This document shows, piece by piece, positions 36,120 to 45,400 of a DNA stretch of 61,320 nt. Source of the stretch: SZUA-287 sp036397975 (GTDB lineage: Bacteria; Bacteroidota; Ignavibacteria; UBA10030; UBA6906); contig DASWHW010000137.1 in assembly GCA_036397975.1 (NCBI GenBank), positions 1-61,320 of the forward strand, written 5' to 3'. The notes below the pieces were generated by a model. It searched no databases. It saw nothing but the letters and a program-made list of their open reading frames with translations, and had not been told where the DNA came from. The position numbers were made by a program, and so were the translations under genes. How positions within the stretch are numbered: position 1 is the first letter of the stretch; every line of letters begins with the position of its first letter.

Positions 36120-36596
36120 CTAGAATCCTCGGCCCGGTTTGACAACCGAGAGAAACAATATTGAAAAAATGAGAATTGACTGAACGATGTAGAATATCTT
36201 GAACTGCTTGTCCATCGCCGCCACTTGAGCATTTGTGCCCTCCGGTGCACTGCCATCGGCAAGCTTCATGATAAGCCCTGCACGTTTCTTTGCGCGGATC
36301 CCAAAAATCGTTCCGAGTATTGCGGCGATGAAGAAAAGCGTGATCTTGGTATGCAGCCATCCTTCTTGGAACCATGCCAACGCATGCCAGTTCCCGAGTC
36401 CGGTGGCCAACATGAGAAGGATCGCAAGGGGAGAAAGAAGCCCAATTGGTCTCATTGCTTTGAGGATAGTTGCTTTCGAATTGTAGTCCGCTGCCTTGGC
36501 ATACTGGCCGCCGAGAATAATCCCACCCAGTAAGGCGGTGAAAAGAACGCCAACGCCTATGAAATGCAACAGCATAGTTATCTGTAGTTCGGTCAT
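36120..36596 (-). CDS. Small four-helix membrane protein (CopD/DUF2269-like)
   Basis: 158 residues with four membrane segments (LLHFIGVGVLFTALLGGIIL, IGLLSPLAILLMLATGLG, ITLFFIAAILGTIFGI, IVQSILIFSILFLSVV). His in the first helix (LLHFIGVG) and GNWHALAW at the second helix end are reminiscent of CopD/DUF2269-type integral membrane proteins, some of which bind haem or copper; not certain here. ATG 36596 is preferred, giving a membrane helix near the N-terminus with GGAG upstream. First gene of a two-gene unit with the aldehyde dehydrogenase. Confidence 0.7.
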   Translation of the reverse strand: MTELQITMLLHFIGVGVLFTALLGGIILGGQYAKAADYNSKATILKAMRPIGLLSPLAILLMLATGLGNWHALAWFQEGWLHTKITLFFIAAILGTIFGIRAKKRAGLIMKLADGSAPEGTNAQVAAMDKQFKIFYIVQSILIFSILFLSVVKPGRGF

Positions 36597-36714
36597 TTGA
36601 TTGAAACTCCGGTTGGAAACGTGAGGGTTTAACAGGCGAATGAAGATAGGCAAAAAAGGGGATTTCCTCAAATTTCATTCGCCTTGCCTTTCGGGGGCAC
36701 CTTTTTTACCATAT

Positions 36715-36743
36715 CACAGTGAGTTTCAAGAAGTACATATAAT
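36715..36743 (+). promoter_or_regulatory. Possible promoter of pncBA
   Basis: A perfect -10 box TATAAT lies 24 bases before the pncB start. The -35 region 17 bases upstream (CACAGT) is poor, so this rests on the -10 box alone. Confidence 0.3.
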
Positions 36744-36766
36744 TGATCGTCCCATGAGAACATTCT

Positions 36767-38329
36767 ATGAATGAGTCACACAAACGCCTTGCTGAGGGAA
36801 TGCTCTTTACTGATCACTACCAGTTTACCATGGCCCAACTTTATTTTCGCATGGGCCTGCATGAACGGAAGGTGCAGTTTGATTACTTCTTCCGGGAGTA
36901 TCCAAACTATGGGACGCACCAGGCAGGGTTTTGTGTCTTTGCGGGAATGGAGTGGCTTATCGAGTGGATGCAGACATCGCGCTGCACCGACAAAGAGCTG
37001 GCATATCTCGAAAAAGAAAAAGGGCGAGGCGGCAAGGAAACATTCGACAAAGACTTTCTGCAATGGCTTCGGGAAGGGGGCAACTTCGATCGAATTTCCC
37101 TCCGCTCCATTGCCGAAGGAAGGGTTGTTCATCCTCATGAACCTCTCGCGATAGTTGAGGGTCCTCTTGCGGCAGCGCAACTGCTTGAGACATCATTACT
37201 GAATCACCTTAACTACCAAACCCTCGTTGCCACAAAAGCCGCTCGCATTCGCGAGGTAGGACGGGGCCAGATGTTTCTGGAGTTCGGTATGCGTCGAGGT
37301 CACGAGCGCGGTGTGCTCGCCGGTGCCCGTGCCGCTCTGATTGGAGGAGCGGATTATTCCTCGAATGTCGGCATCTCCCATGCGCTCGGGATTTCTCCAC
37401 AGGGGACACATGCTCACAGCATGGTGCAGGTCTTTCTCACTCTGGGCATGTCCGAGCTTGATGCATTTCAAGCCTATGCTGACGTGTACCCCGATGATTG
37501 TCTCCTTCTTGTCGACACTATTAACACTCTCGAGAGCGGGATCCCAAATGCCATCCGCATATTCGAACGGCTTAAAGAAAAAGGTCATCGACCCGTTGGC
37601 ATCCGCCTCGATTCCGGAGATCTTGCGTATCTGAGCATTCAGGCGGCCAAAATGTTGAACGCTGCAGGATTCCCGGATGTGATGATTGCTCTTTCAAACG
37701 ATCTTGATGAATTAACAATTCTCCAGATCATTGCTCAAATCACCGAAGAGGGGCCACAGCACGGGGTGGATCCGGATGAACTGATTCACCGCCTTGCATA
37801 CGGCGTTGGAACACGGCTCATTACCTCCGCCGGCGATTCGGCGCTTGGCGGAGTGTACAAACTTGTTTCAGTGTGGGACAAGGGACAATGGACCCCCGCG
37901 ATTAAGATTTCGGAATCACAAACCAAAATTCCAACTCCAGGGAATAAGCAAGTGTGGAGGATCTATGATCGTCGCGAAAAGGCTGTGGCTGATCTCGTCG
38001 GCCTGCGGGAAGAGAATTTGGAGCCTGGCTCGGATTTAGTACTCCATCACGTTATGGACGTGGGGGCCTCAAGAACAATTCCTGCGTCGAGAATCTCCCG
38101 TGTGGAGCCCCTTCTCCGACATGTCTTCGTTGAGGGGGTGAATGTGCTGGGCAATTCGCCTCTTGAAGCAATGCGGGACATGCGAAGAAAAGATATTGAT
38201 CATCTGGATGCAGGGGTGAAGCGACTTATCAATCCTCATATATACCACATTTCGATCTCCCAAAAACTATTTGAACTAAAACAAAGCCTCATCCAGTCGG
38301 TGAAAGCAAAAGGCGCGAAGCTATCATGA
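36767..38329 (+). CDS. pncB: Nicotinate phosphoribosyltransferase
   Basis: 520 residues. The family opening TDHYQFTMAQLYF is followed by KVQFDYFFRE, the catalytic-domain segment EFGMRRGHERG and the phosphate-binding stretch GIRLDSGDLAYLS, all typical of the long NAPRTase type. Makes nicotinate mononucleotide from nicotinate and PRPP for NAD salvage. The stop codon overlaps the start of the nicotinamidase gene (ATGA), so the two salvage enzymes are translationally coupled. Confidence 0.95.
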   Translation: MNESHKRLAEGMLFTDHYQFTMAQLYFRMGLHERKVQFDYFFREYPNYGTHQAGFCVFAGMEWLIEWMQTSRCTDKELAYLEKEKGRGGKETFDKDFLQWLREGGNFDRISLRSIAEGRVVHPHEPLAIVEGPLAAAQLLETSLLNHLNYQTLVATKAARIREVGRGQMFLEFGMRRGHERGVLAGARAALIGGADYSSNVGISHALGISPQGTHAHSMVQVFLTLGMSELDAFQAYADVYPDDCLLLVDTINTLESGIPNAIRIFERLKEKGHRPVGIRLDSGDLAYLSIQAAKMLNAAGFPDVMIALSNDLDELTILQIIAQITEEGPQHGVDPDELIHRLAYGVGTRLITSAGDSALGGVYKLVSVWDKGQWTPAIKISESQTKIPTPGNKQVWRIYDRREKAVADLVGLREENLEPGSDLVLHHVMDVGASRTIPASRISRVEPLLRHVFVEGVNVLGNSPLEAMRDMRRKDIDHLDAGVKRLINPHIYHISISQKLFELKQSLIQSVKAKGAKLS

Positions 38330-38949
38330 GTGTTCCGTTTGTTCCTGGAACAACCGTTGAGGTTCCGGACATACCTTACAAAAAAACCGTTTCCTTGCCA
38401 GCCCAAAAATCGGCCCTCATTGTTGTTGATATGCAGAATGATTTCGTCAAGCCGGGCGGTACTCTTGTCGTGGAAGCGGCACAGTCAACAATTAAGAACA
38501 TCCAGAAGCTAAGTTCTGCGGCACGTGCTGCTGGCATGCCCGTCGTGTACACGCAAGACACTCATTTCGAAGGGGACAAAGAGTGGACGATCTGGCCAGA
38601 GCATTGTCGAAAGGATTCCTGGGGATGGCACATCATCGAAGAACTCACACCACACAAGAATGATCTCGTCTGTCAAAAGAATCGCTATGACGGTTTTTAC
38701 GGAACATCCCTCGAACATTTTCTTACGAACGTGTGGCATGCAGAGCACTTGGTTATTGCCGGAACGGTGTCATCGATCTGTGTCCTTCACACCGCTGCTT
38801 CGGCGGGACTTCGCTGGTTTGATATTACCGTACCGGCGGATGGAGTTTCCGCAATTACCGAGTTCGACCAGGCGATGACACTCCGGCAGGTTTCGTTTCT
38901 CTATACCGGGAATGTTGTGCGATCAGTGGATGATGTTCGATTTGAATGA
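38326..38949 (+). CDS. pncA: Nicotinamidase (isochorismatase-fold)
   Basis: 207 residues. The catalytic triad positions are visible: Asp in LIVVDMQNDF, Lys in CQKNRYDGFYGT and Cys in GTVSSICVLHTA. Hydrolyses nicotinamide to nicotinate, the substrate of the product of the overlapping upstream gene. The isochorismatase fold also covers other amidohydrolases, but the coupling to pncB makes nicotinamidase the likely activity. Ends 4 bases before the convergent lplA gene. Confidence 0.9.
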   Translation: MSVPFVPGTTVEVPDIPYKKTVSLPAQKSALIVVDMQNDFVKPGGTLVVEAAQSTIKNIQKLSSAARAAGMPVVYTQDTHFEGDKEWTIWPEHCRKDSWGWHIIEELTPHKNDLVCQKNRYDGFYGTSLEHFLTNVWHAEHLVIAGTVSSICVLHTAASAGLRWFDITVPADGVSAITEFDQAMTLRQVSFLYTGNVVRSVDDVRFE

Positions 38950-38953
38950 GATT

Positions 38954-39676
38954 TTATCTCCGCGCTATCCACTCTTCGTCGGAGTACCGTCCGCGGGCGA
39001 GCCGATTAATTTTTTCGAGCGGGATCGACGAAATGATCTCATCCACAGACCATGCACGTTCCAATGCCGACCGAATTGCTGACGCGGAGCAAGAGAGGTT
39101 TATGAGAAACGTTCCATGCGAGCGCCCATGGCGATATTCTGGTTCATGTGGGGGATGAAACAATACCCTCTCAATCAGTGGAATCTCCATCCCAACCATG
39201 AAAGTTCCATGGAAGAGGACAAATCGTTTCTTTCGTCGTTGGGCGTTGCCAGAGAATTTCAAGTTTCGTATCGTAAGGTCTGAAATACCCGAAAGGGAAA
39301 CGGGCTCGTTGGTGATTTGTTCGATTGTCTCACGGTGGCGACGGAGGACCAGTTGGGTGGTGGACCCGATGGTATTCAGCTCGGGATGTTTCAAGCTGTC
39401 AAGAACAAGCGAATAATTGAAGCACCCCGGGCCTTGCACAACCGTACCACCCCCGGAGCAACGCCGGAAGACGGGCATCTGCAATGATGAACAAATCTCC
39501 GGGTTGATATTTTCGAGCAGTTTGTTTGTGTAGCCCAGAACCACAAAGTATTCGGTCGGTTCCCAGAATCGAAGGACCTCTTCTTCGAAGAGGCCGTCCT
39601 CACACATGTCGAGGAGAGCTTCGTCGCAGGCAAGATTCATCTGGGGTGTCTTACATGTCAGGTCGAGAAACTTCAA
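38954..39676 (-). CDS. lplA: Lipoate-protein ligase A family protein
   Basis: About 240 residues. Has the family glycine loop RRCSGGGTVVQGPGCFNYS and the lysine-containing segment KFSGNAQRRKKRFVLFHGTF, so it is a lipoate ligase or octanoyltransferase (LipM-like); the two are hard to separate by eye. The start is uncertain: TTG 39676 begins the conserved domain (KFLDLTCKTPQMNLACDEAL); the frame runs upstream to 39775, which would overlap the divergent aceE gene. Divergent from the pyruvate dehydrogenase operon, whose E2 subunit needs lipoylation at one Lys, a clear functional link. Confidence 0.85.
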   Translation of the reverse strand: MKFLDLTCKTPQMNLACDEALLDMCEDGLFEEEVLRFWEPTEYFVVLGYTNKLLENINPEICSSLQMPVFRRCSGGGTVVQGPGCFNYSLVLDSLKHPELNTIGSTTQLVLRRHRETIEQITNEPVSLSGISDLTIRNLKFSGNAQRRKKRFVLFHGTFMVGMEIPLIERVLFHPPHEPEYRHGRSHGTFLINLSCSASAIRSALERAWSVDEIISSIPLEKINRLARGRYSDEEWIARR

Positions 39677-39722
39677 GTATGCAGGCCTGGAGTACTGAAA
39701 TCTAAAGAAGAGAGAGTGATAC

Positions 39723-42428
39723 GTGAAAAACGAAGATACACAAGATGAGCACGTGGCGCAAGAAACGAATGGCAAGCGGGAGCCACTCGATGATACATCA
39801 AAGATTTTACAGTCGCTGGAAGGCGTTCTGGAGTCTTACCTTTCAATTGCAGGACCCGATCAGATTCCCGCCCTCTTAAGTAGAGTCGCAGTCCGTCTGA
39901 ACAAATCCGGTTCGAAATCTTCATCCCTTCACACCCCTTATCTCAACACCATCCCTGTCGAAGAAGAGCCGGAGTATCCCGGTGTGCGGGACATCGAACG
40001 GCGGATCAAGAGCTACATTCGCTGGAACGCGATGGCGATGGTGGTGAAAGCAAATCGATTGCATGGAAGCCTTGGCGGACACATCTCCACGTATGCCTCA
40101 TGCGCGACGCTGTATGAAGTAGGCTTCAACCATTTTTTCAGAGGTGGAGACGGAGACTCTCCCGCCGATCAGGTATTTTTCCAGGGTCATGCATCTCCGG
40201 GAATCTATGCCCGCGGATATCTTGAAGGGAGATTCGACGCCCAGCATCTTCACAATTTCCGGCAGGAGCTTGCGGAAGGAGGAGGGCTTTCTTCATATCC
40301 CCATCCATACCTCATGCCCGATTACTGGCAGTTTCCCACTGTCTCGATGGGTCTCGCCCCGATCATGTCCATCTATCAGGCCCGCTTCAATCGATATTTG
40401 AAAGCGCGCGGCTTTATCAAAGGCGAGGTGCCCCGGGTGTTTTGCTATGTCGGTGACGGCGAAACGGACGAGCCGGAAACTCTTGGAGCTCTCTCTCTCG
40501 CTTCACGCGAAAATCTGGACAACCTCATCTGGGTGGTGAATTGCAATCTCCAGCGCCTCGACGGACCGGTGCGAGGCAACGGGAAGATTATTCAGGAGCT
40601 TGAGTCATCCTTCCGTGGTGCGGGTTGGAACGTCATCAAGGTGATTTGGGGATCAGATTGGGATCCACTCCTGAAAGCAGATAAGTCCGGGCTTCTCTTG
40701 AAACGCATGGAAGAAGCCGTGGATGGGGATTATCAAAAATATTCTGTTGAACATGGAAGCTATACGCGGAAACATTTTTTTGGAAAGTATCCCGAACTCC
40801 TCGATCTTGTCAATCATCTTTCCGATGAACAAATAACGAAACTGCTTCGCGGTGGGCACGATCCGAAGAAAGTCTATGCCGCGTACAAATCGGCAATTGA
40901 ACACACCGGTTCACCGACGGTGATTCTTGCGAAAACGGTGAAGGGCTATGGGCTTGGTGAAGCGGGAGAAGGGCGAAACGTAACCCATCAGCAAAAAAAG
41001 CTGAACGAGAAAGAGTTGCGAGAATTCAGGGAGAGATTTCAGGTCCCGATCAGCGACGAAGAAATCGCCGACGCGCCGTTCTATCGTCCGGCACCAGACA
41101 GCCCGGAAACACGGTATTTGCTGGAGCGAAGGAAGAAGCTGGGCGGCTTCCTCCCGAAAAGAAATCAGACGGCGCCATCACTCGAGGTGCCGGATCAGAA
41201 ATTCTTTGCCGAGTTCCATAAAGGATCGGAACGGTTCGAAGTTTCCACAACGATGGCCTTTGTTCGGTTGCTCAGTACCCTCCTTCGTCATAAAGGAATC
41301 GGCAGACGCATCGTTCCCATCATCCCGGATGAAGCACGCACCTTCGGTATGGATCCACTTTTCCGCGAAATCGGAATCTACTCCCCAAAGGGACAGCTCT
41401 ACGAACCCGTGGACAAGAAAACCCTCCTCTTTTACAACGAATCTAAAGACGGTCAGATTCTGGAAGAAGGAATCAATGAAGCTGGAGCGATGTCTTCGTT
41501 CATTGCCGCCGGAACTTCCTATTCAGTTCACAAAGAGAACATGATTCCGTTCTACATTTACTATTCAATGTTCGGGTTTCAGCGCGTTGGTGATCTCGTC
41601 TGGGCAGCGGCAGATCTCAAAACAAAAGGCTTCATGCTCGGTGCGACAGCAGGGAGAACGACGCTGAACGGGGAAGGACTCCAGCATGAAGATGGTCATA
41701 GCCATGTTCTCGCAAGTACGATACCGACGCTGCGAGCGTATGATCCTGCTTTCGCCTATGAAATAGCAGTTATCGTTCGCGATGGCCTTAAGCGAATGTA
41801 TAAAGAGGGGGAAGAGATATTCTACTACCTTACCCTGCATAACCAAAACTACAATATGCCTCCTATGCCGGAAGGTGCGGAGGATGGGATTCTCAAAGGT
41901 CTGTACAAATTGAACAAAGGCGCAAAGAAAAAACACAAGGTGCAGATCTTTGGTAGCGGCTCTCTTATCAACGAGGCGCTGAGGGCACAAAACATTCTTG
42001 CAGAACAATTCGATGTCTCTGCCGATGTCTGGAGCGTACCAAGCTATAAGCAACTGCGCAACGATGCACTGAAAGTAAAACGATGGAATATGCTTCACCC
42101 CACCAGGCCGCGGCGAAAATCATATCTTGAGGAAATACTCTCAAAGGAAAAAGGGCCATTCATCGCTGTGTCGGACTTCATGAAGATAGTGCCTGATCAA
42201 ATTGCTCCCTGGGTCCCGGGCGGATTGACCACTCTCGGCACAGACGGGTTCGGTCGAAGCGACACACGGACAAACCTGCGCAGGTTTTTTGAAGTTGATG
42301 CGGAAACGACGTCGATTGCGTCGCTCTATGCTCTTGCGGAACAAGGTGCGATCACGATGCATGCCGTGGAAAAGGCAATCAAGGCTCTCGATGTCAATCC
42401 CGAAAAAGTCTTTCCTTATATTGTATAG
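39723..42428 (+). CDS. aceE: Pyruvate dehydrogenase E1 component, homodimeric type
   Basis: 901 residues, the AceE size. Thiamine diphosphate motif GDGETDEP ending in VVNCN. Substrate/phosphate His residues sit in NRLHGSLGGHISTYAS and VFFQGHASPGIYARGYLEG. Decarboxylates pyruvate and reductively acetylates the E2 lipoyl group. The start is GTG 39723 with GAGAG nearby. First gene of aceE-aceF-lpdA. The homodimeric form is typical of Proteobacteria and some other groups rather than the alpha/beta heterotetramer. Confidence 0.97.
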   Translation: MKNEDTQDEHVAQETNGKREPLDDTSKILQSLEGVLESYLSIAGPDQIPALLSRVAVRLNKSGSKSSSLHTPYLNTIPVEEEPEYPGVRDIERRIKSYIRWNAMAMVVKANRLHGSLGGHISTYASCATLYEVGFNHFFRGGDGDSPADQVFFQGHASPGIYARGYLEGRFDAQHLHNFRQELAEGGGLSSYPHPYLMPDYWQFPTVSMGLAPIMSIYQARFNRYLKARGFIKGEVPRVFCYVGDGETDEPETLGALSLASRENLDNLIWVVNCNLQRLDGPVRGNGKIIQELESSFRGAGWNVIKVIWGSDWDPLLKADKSGLLLKRMEEAVDGDYQKYSVEHGSYTRKHFFGKYPELLDLVNHLSDEQITKLLRGGHDPKKVYAAYKSAIEHTGSPTVILAKTVKGYGLGEAGEGRNVTHQQKKLNEKELREFRERFQVPISDEEIADAPFYRPAPDSPETRYLLERRKKLGGFLPKRNQTAPSLEVPDQKFFAEFHKGSERFEVSTTMAFVRLLSTLLRHKGIGRRIVPIIPDEARTFGMDPLFREIGIYSPKGQLYEPVDKKTLLFYNESKDGQILEEGINEAGAMSSFIAAGTSYSVHKENMIPFYIYYSMFGFQRVGDLVWAAADLKTKGFMLGATAGRTTLNGEGLQHEDGHSHVLASTIPTLRAYDPAFAYEIAVIVRDGLKRMYKEGEEIFYYLTLHNQNYNMPPMPEGAEDGILKGLYKLNKGAKKKHKVQIFGSGSLINEALRAQNILAEQFDVSADVWSVPSYKQLRNDALKVKRWNMLHPTRPRRKSYLEEILSKEKGPFIAVSDFMKIVPDQIAPWVPGGLTTLGTDGFGRSDTRTNLRRFFEVDAETTSIASLYALAEQGAITMHAVEKAIKALDVNPEKVFPYIV

Positions 42429-42463
42429 AATTTATTTTGAACGTTTGATCAAGGAGGAAATCA

Positions 42464-43765
42464 ATGGAAATTAGACTTCCCCGTCTGGGTGAAGGTGCGA
42501 ACTCAGGTGTTGTTGCGGGAATTCTCGTGAAGGAAGGGGAGAAGGTACGAAAGGATCAGACCATTCTCGAACTGGAGAGCGATAAGGCTGTTGCCGCGAT
42601 CCCGGTGCCGGAGGCGGGAACTATCGCCAAGATTACCGTGAAAGAAGGAGACGAGATCAAAGTGGGTGATTTGATTCTCACCCTCACTACCGACGGGGTC
42701 AAAGGAGAAGAAGCGGCTCCGCCGCCATCGAAACATGTTGCTCAACAAGCAGTTCCAATCCCGCCGCGCGAAGAACATCTCGCAAAGGAACCTGCGGCGC
42801 GGATCGATGGAATCCCGATTGCTGCCTCACCATCGTTGCGCAAGATCGCTCGCGAACTCGGTATCGATTTGACGAGAGTTCGGGGAAGCGAACGTGGTGG
42901 CCGGATTGTCATGCCAGATGTCCGGCAGTATATTACCGAGTTGCAGCGGGGTGTGTCAATGCCTCCCTCTGCCACGACGACGATGTCTCTTCCCGAACAG
43001 ATCGATTATTCTAAATGGGGATCTGTCCATCGAAAAAAAATCAGCTCCATCCGCAAGACCATTGGGCAGAGGATGTCATCCTCCTGGAACGCGGTTCCTC
43101 ATGTGACGCAGTTTGAAGACGCCGACATCACCGAGGTTCTTGCTCTTCGAAAGAAATATAGCGCCGGGTATGAGAAAAGGGGTGGGAGACTTACGTTGAC
43201 TCCCCTTATTCTCAAAGCGCTTGTTCGATCCCTGCAAAAACATCAAATGTTCAATGCGAGCATCGACGAGGCTGCGGGCGAGATTGTGTACAAGGACTAT
43301 TATCATATCGGGATTGCGGTGGATACGGAACAGGGACTTCTCGTTCCTGTGTTGCGCGATGCTGACAAAAAGAGCATTCTGGATATTTCTATTGAGCTGG
43401 AAGACCTTGCGGCCCGTGCACGCGATCGGAAGATTGCAATCGAAGAAATGCACGGGGGCACATTTACCATCTCGAATCAAGGTGGAATCGGCGGCGCTCA
43501 CTTTACGCCAATCGTGAACAAACCCGAAGTTGCAATTCTTGGTCTTGGTCGTGGGTCCATGAAAGCTGTCGTCCGTAATAAGAAGATTGAACAGCGGATG
43601 ATGTTGCCTCTTGGCCTCTCCTACGATCATCGCGTGATCGATGGTGCGGATGCAGCTCGTTTCATCACAACGCTGGTTGACGCAATTGAATCATTTGATG
43701 GACAAGAATTGACTCTCACGAACAAAGTGTCAAAGAAAAAGCCGTTGAAGAAAGGGAAAAAATGA
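42464..43765 (+). CDS. aceF: Dihydrolipoyl acetyltransferase (pyruvate dehydrogenase E2)
   Basis: 433 residues. A single lipoyl domain (1-75) carries the lipoylated Lys at residue 41 (ELESDKAVAAI). A peripheral subunit-binding domain (about 118-155, SPSLRKIARELGIDLTRV) precedes the catalytic core with His 389 and Asp 393 in SYDHRVIDGADAARF. Only one lipoyl domain, versus three in E. coli. Strong ribosome binding site AAGGAGG. Last four bases overlap lpdA (ATGA). Confidence 0.97.
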   Translation: MEIRLPRLGEGANSGVVAGILVKEGEKVRKDQTILELESDKAVAAIPVPEAGTIAKITVKEGDEIKVGDLILTLTTDGVKGEEAAPPPSKHVAQQAVPIPPREEHLAKEPAARIDGIPIAASPSLRKIARELGIDLTRVRGSERGGRIVMPDVRQYITELQRGVSMPPSATTTMSLPEQIDYSKWGSVHRKKISSIRKTIGQRMSSSWNAVPHVTQFEDADITEVLALRKKYSAGYEKRGGRLTLTPLILKALVRSLQKHQMFNASIDEAAGEIVYKDYYHIGIAVDTEQGLLVPVLRDADKKSILDISIELEDLAARARDRKIAIEEMHGGTFTISNQGGIGGAHFTPIVNKPEVAILGLGRGSMKAVVRNKKIEQRMMLPLGLSYDHRVIDGADAARFITTLVDAIESFDGQELTLTNKVSKKKPLKKGKK

Positions 43766-45192
43766 GACCCATTGAAACAGAAATTGTTGTTCTTGGTGGT
43801 GGTGTTGGAGGTTACTCCGCGGCGTTCTATGCCGCTGACAAGGGAAAAAAAGTTGTGCTCGTGGAACAGGATGATCGACTAGGTGGCGTCTGCATGAACC
43901 GGGGATGCATTCCTTCCAAGGCACTCCTGCATGCTACAAAGCTCTTGAAGGAAGCTGATGAATCTGTTGCGCGTGGCATCCGGTTTGGGAAACCGACGAT
44001 CAACCTGGATGAGATGCGCGCATGGAAAGAATCCATCGTCCAGAAACTTGCTGATGGTCTAACGGGTCTCGCAAAAAACCGAAAAGTCGAGGTCATACAT
44101 GGACGGGGGTACTTCGAAGATTCAACGACCCTACGGGTAGAGACGAGTGATGGTCAAAAGTTTGTTCATTACAACAAGGCGATCGTTGCAGTGGGAAGCA
44201 AACCGGCATTGCCGAAGGCGTTTGATCTCGGAAACAAACGAATCATGACTTCGGATGAGGCGTTGGAGATCGAGGAGATTCCTGCGAACCTCCTTGTTGT
44301 CGGCGGCGGTTACATCGGTATGGAACTAGGGACGGTCTATGCGATACTCGGGAGCAAGATCACCATGGTAGAGGCACTGGATTCGCTCCTCCTGGGTGCA
44401 GACGCCGATCTCGTGCGACCGGTGAAGCGCCGGGCAGAAAATCTTTTTGCAGAAATCCGTTTGAGCACGAAGGTCGCAAAGATGGCAACGAGTGGTAAAC
44501 ACATCAAGGTCACAATGGACGTGAAGGGGAGGGAAAAAGAAGAGTTGTTTGACCGGGTCCTCGTCTCGGTTGGTCGTGCTCCATTGACGAATGATCTTGG
44601 ACTCGAAAACACGAAGGTCCGAAAGAACGACAACGGATTCATCGTGGTAAATCCTCAGCAGCAAACAGACGATCCGTCGATCTACGCGGTTGGAGATGTA
44701 GTGGGAGGTGCCCTGTTGGCACACAAGGCAGCGCGCGAAGCTCGCATCGCGATCGATGTTATTAGCGGCGAGACGAATGCATTCGACAGCATTATTGTTC
44801 CCGCCGTGGTGTTCACCGACCCGGAAGTCGCTTGGTGTGGCATTACTGAGGCAGAGGCGAAAGAACGTGAACTCCCCGTTGAGATCGTGCGGTTTCCATG
44901 GTCTGCTTCCGGCCGCGCTCTCAGCTTTGATCGTACTGATGGAATGACAAAGCTCGTGATCGACCCGGTGACCGAGAGGGTACTTGGCGTTGGCATCGTC
45001 GGCGCAGGGGCAGGCGATTTGATTAGCGAGGGAGTCCTAGCTATTGAGATGGGAGCGACCGCGGAGGATCTTGCCGAAAGCATCCATCCACATCCGACGC
45101 TCTCTGAAACCGTTATGGAAGCGGCTGAGGCATTCTACGGTTACTCAACACACATTTATGCGCCAAAGAAGAGAGAAGCGGTCGAAGAGTAA
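43762..45192 (+). CDS. lpdA: Dihydrolipoamide dehydrogenase (E3)
   Basis: 476 residues. FAD-binding GGGVGGYSAAFYAADKGKKV, redox-active disulfide Cys 44 and Cys 49 (GGVCMNRGCIPSK), NAD-binding GGGYIGMELGTVYAILG and the C-terminal catalytic His in HPHPTLSE. Reoxidises the E2 dihydrolipoyl group with NAD+. Although it lies next to a metal-resistance operon, it has no N-terminal HMA domain or C-terminal vicinal Cys pair, so it is not mercuric reductase. Last gene of the pyruvate dehydrogenase operon. Confidence 0.97.
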   Translation: MRPIETEIVVLGGGVGGYSAAFYAADKGKKVVLVEQDDRLGGVCMNRGCIPSKALLHATKLLKEADESVARGIRFGKPTINLDEMRAWKESIVQKLADGLTGLAKNRKVEVIHGRGYFEDSTTLRVETSDGQKFVHYNKAIVAVGSKPALPKAFDLGNKRIMTSDEALEIEEIPANLLVVGGGYIGMELGTVYAILGSKITMVEALDSLLLGADADLVRPVKRRAENLFAEIRLSTKVAKMATSGKHIKVTMDVKGREKEELFDRVLVSVGRAPLTNDLGLENTKVRKNDNGFIVVNPQQQTDDPSIYAVGDVVGGALLAHKAAREARIAIDVISGETNAFDSIIVPAVVFTDPEVAWCGITEAEAKERELPVEIVRFPWSASGRALSFDRTDGMTKLVIDPVTERVLGVGIVGAGAGDLISEGVLAIEMGATAEDLAESIHPHPTLSETVMEAAEAFYGYSTHIYAPKKREAVEE

Positions 45193-45220
45193 CGATGTCG
45201 CTCTTGAGATAGTCAGGACA

Positions 45221-45252
45221 GGCTCGGCCTATTTGGCCGAGCCTTTTTTTTC
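45221..45252 (+). terminator. Terminator of the pyruvate dehydrogenase operon
   Basis: A perfect 9-bp stem (GGCTCGGCC / GGCCGAGCC) with a 5-base loop and an eight-T run. It ends 5 bases before the stop codon of the convergent metal operon. Confidence 0.95.
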
Positions 45253-45256
45253 CTTC

Positions 45257-45400
45257 CTATGGACAACAGGACGGATATTCCGGGCAGGCTGGAGTTCCCC
45301 GCAGAAGGCAATCACTTGTCTTGTCCGATGTTCCGGAAAAGGCAAACGCACTCAAGGCCAGCAGCCCTGCACCGAGATAAAGAGCGATCTTTCTGTTCAT
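45257..45400 (-). CDS. 47-residue exported Cys-rich peptide of the metal operon
   Basis: 47 residues: a signal peptide or anchor (RKIALYLGAGLLALSAFA) and a short mature tail with four Cys (31, 39, 45, 46: C-x7-C-x5-CC-P). AAGGAGG lies just upstream, and the ATG overlaps the stop of the preceding gene (ATGA), so it is a real translated gene. Last gene of a five-gene metal operon. A periplasmic soft-metal-binding role (mercury or copper) is inferred from the Cys and context only. Confidence 0.75.
   Translation of the reverse strand: MNRKIALYLGAGLLALSAFAFSGTSDKTSDCLLRGTPACPEYPSCCP

Noticed and set aside
36106..36678. 190-codon minus-strand frame overlapping the small membrane protein gene
   Set aside because: The alternative frame encodes four clean membrane helices and has the right spacing to the aldehyde dehydrogenase; this one has no coherent features.
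43762..45192. Mercuric reductase next to the MerT-P gene
   Set aside because: The sequence has the lipoamide dehydrogenase layout, lacks an HMA domain and a C-terminal Cys pair, and is coupled to aceF by ATGA.
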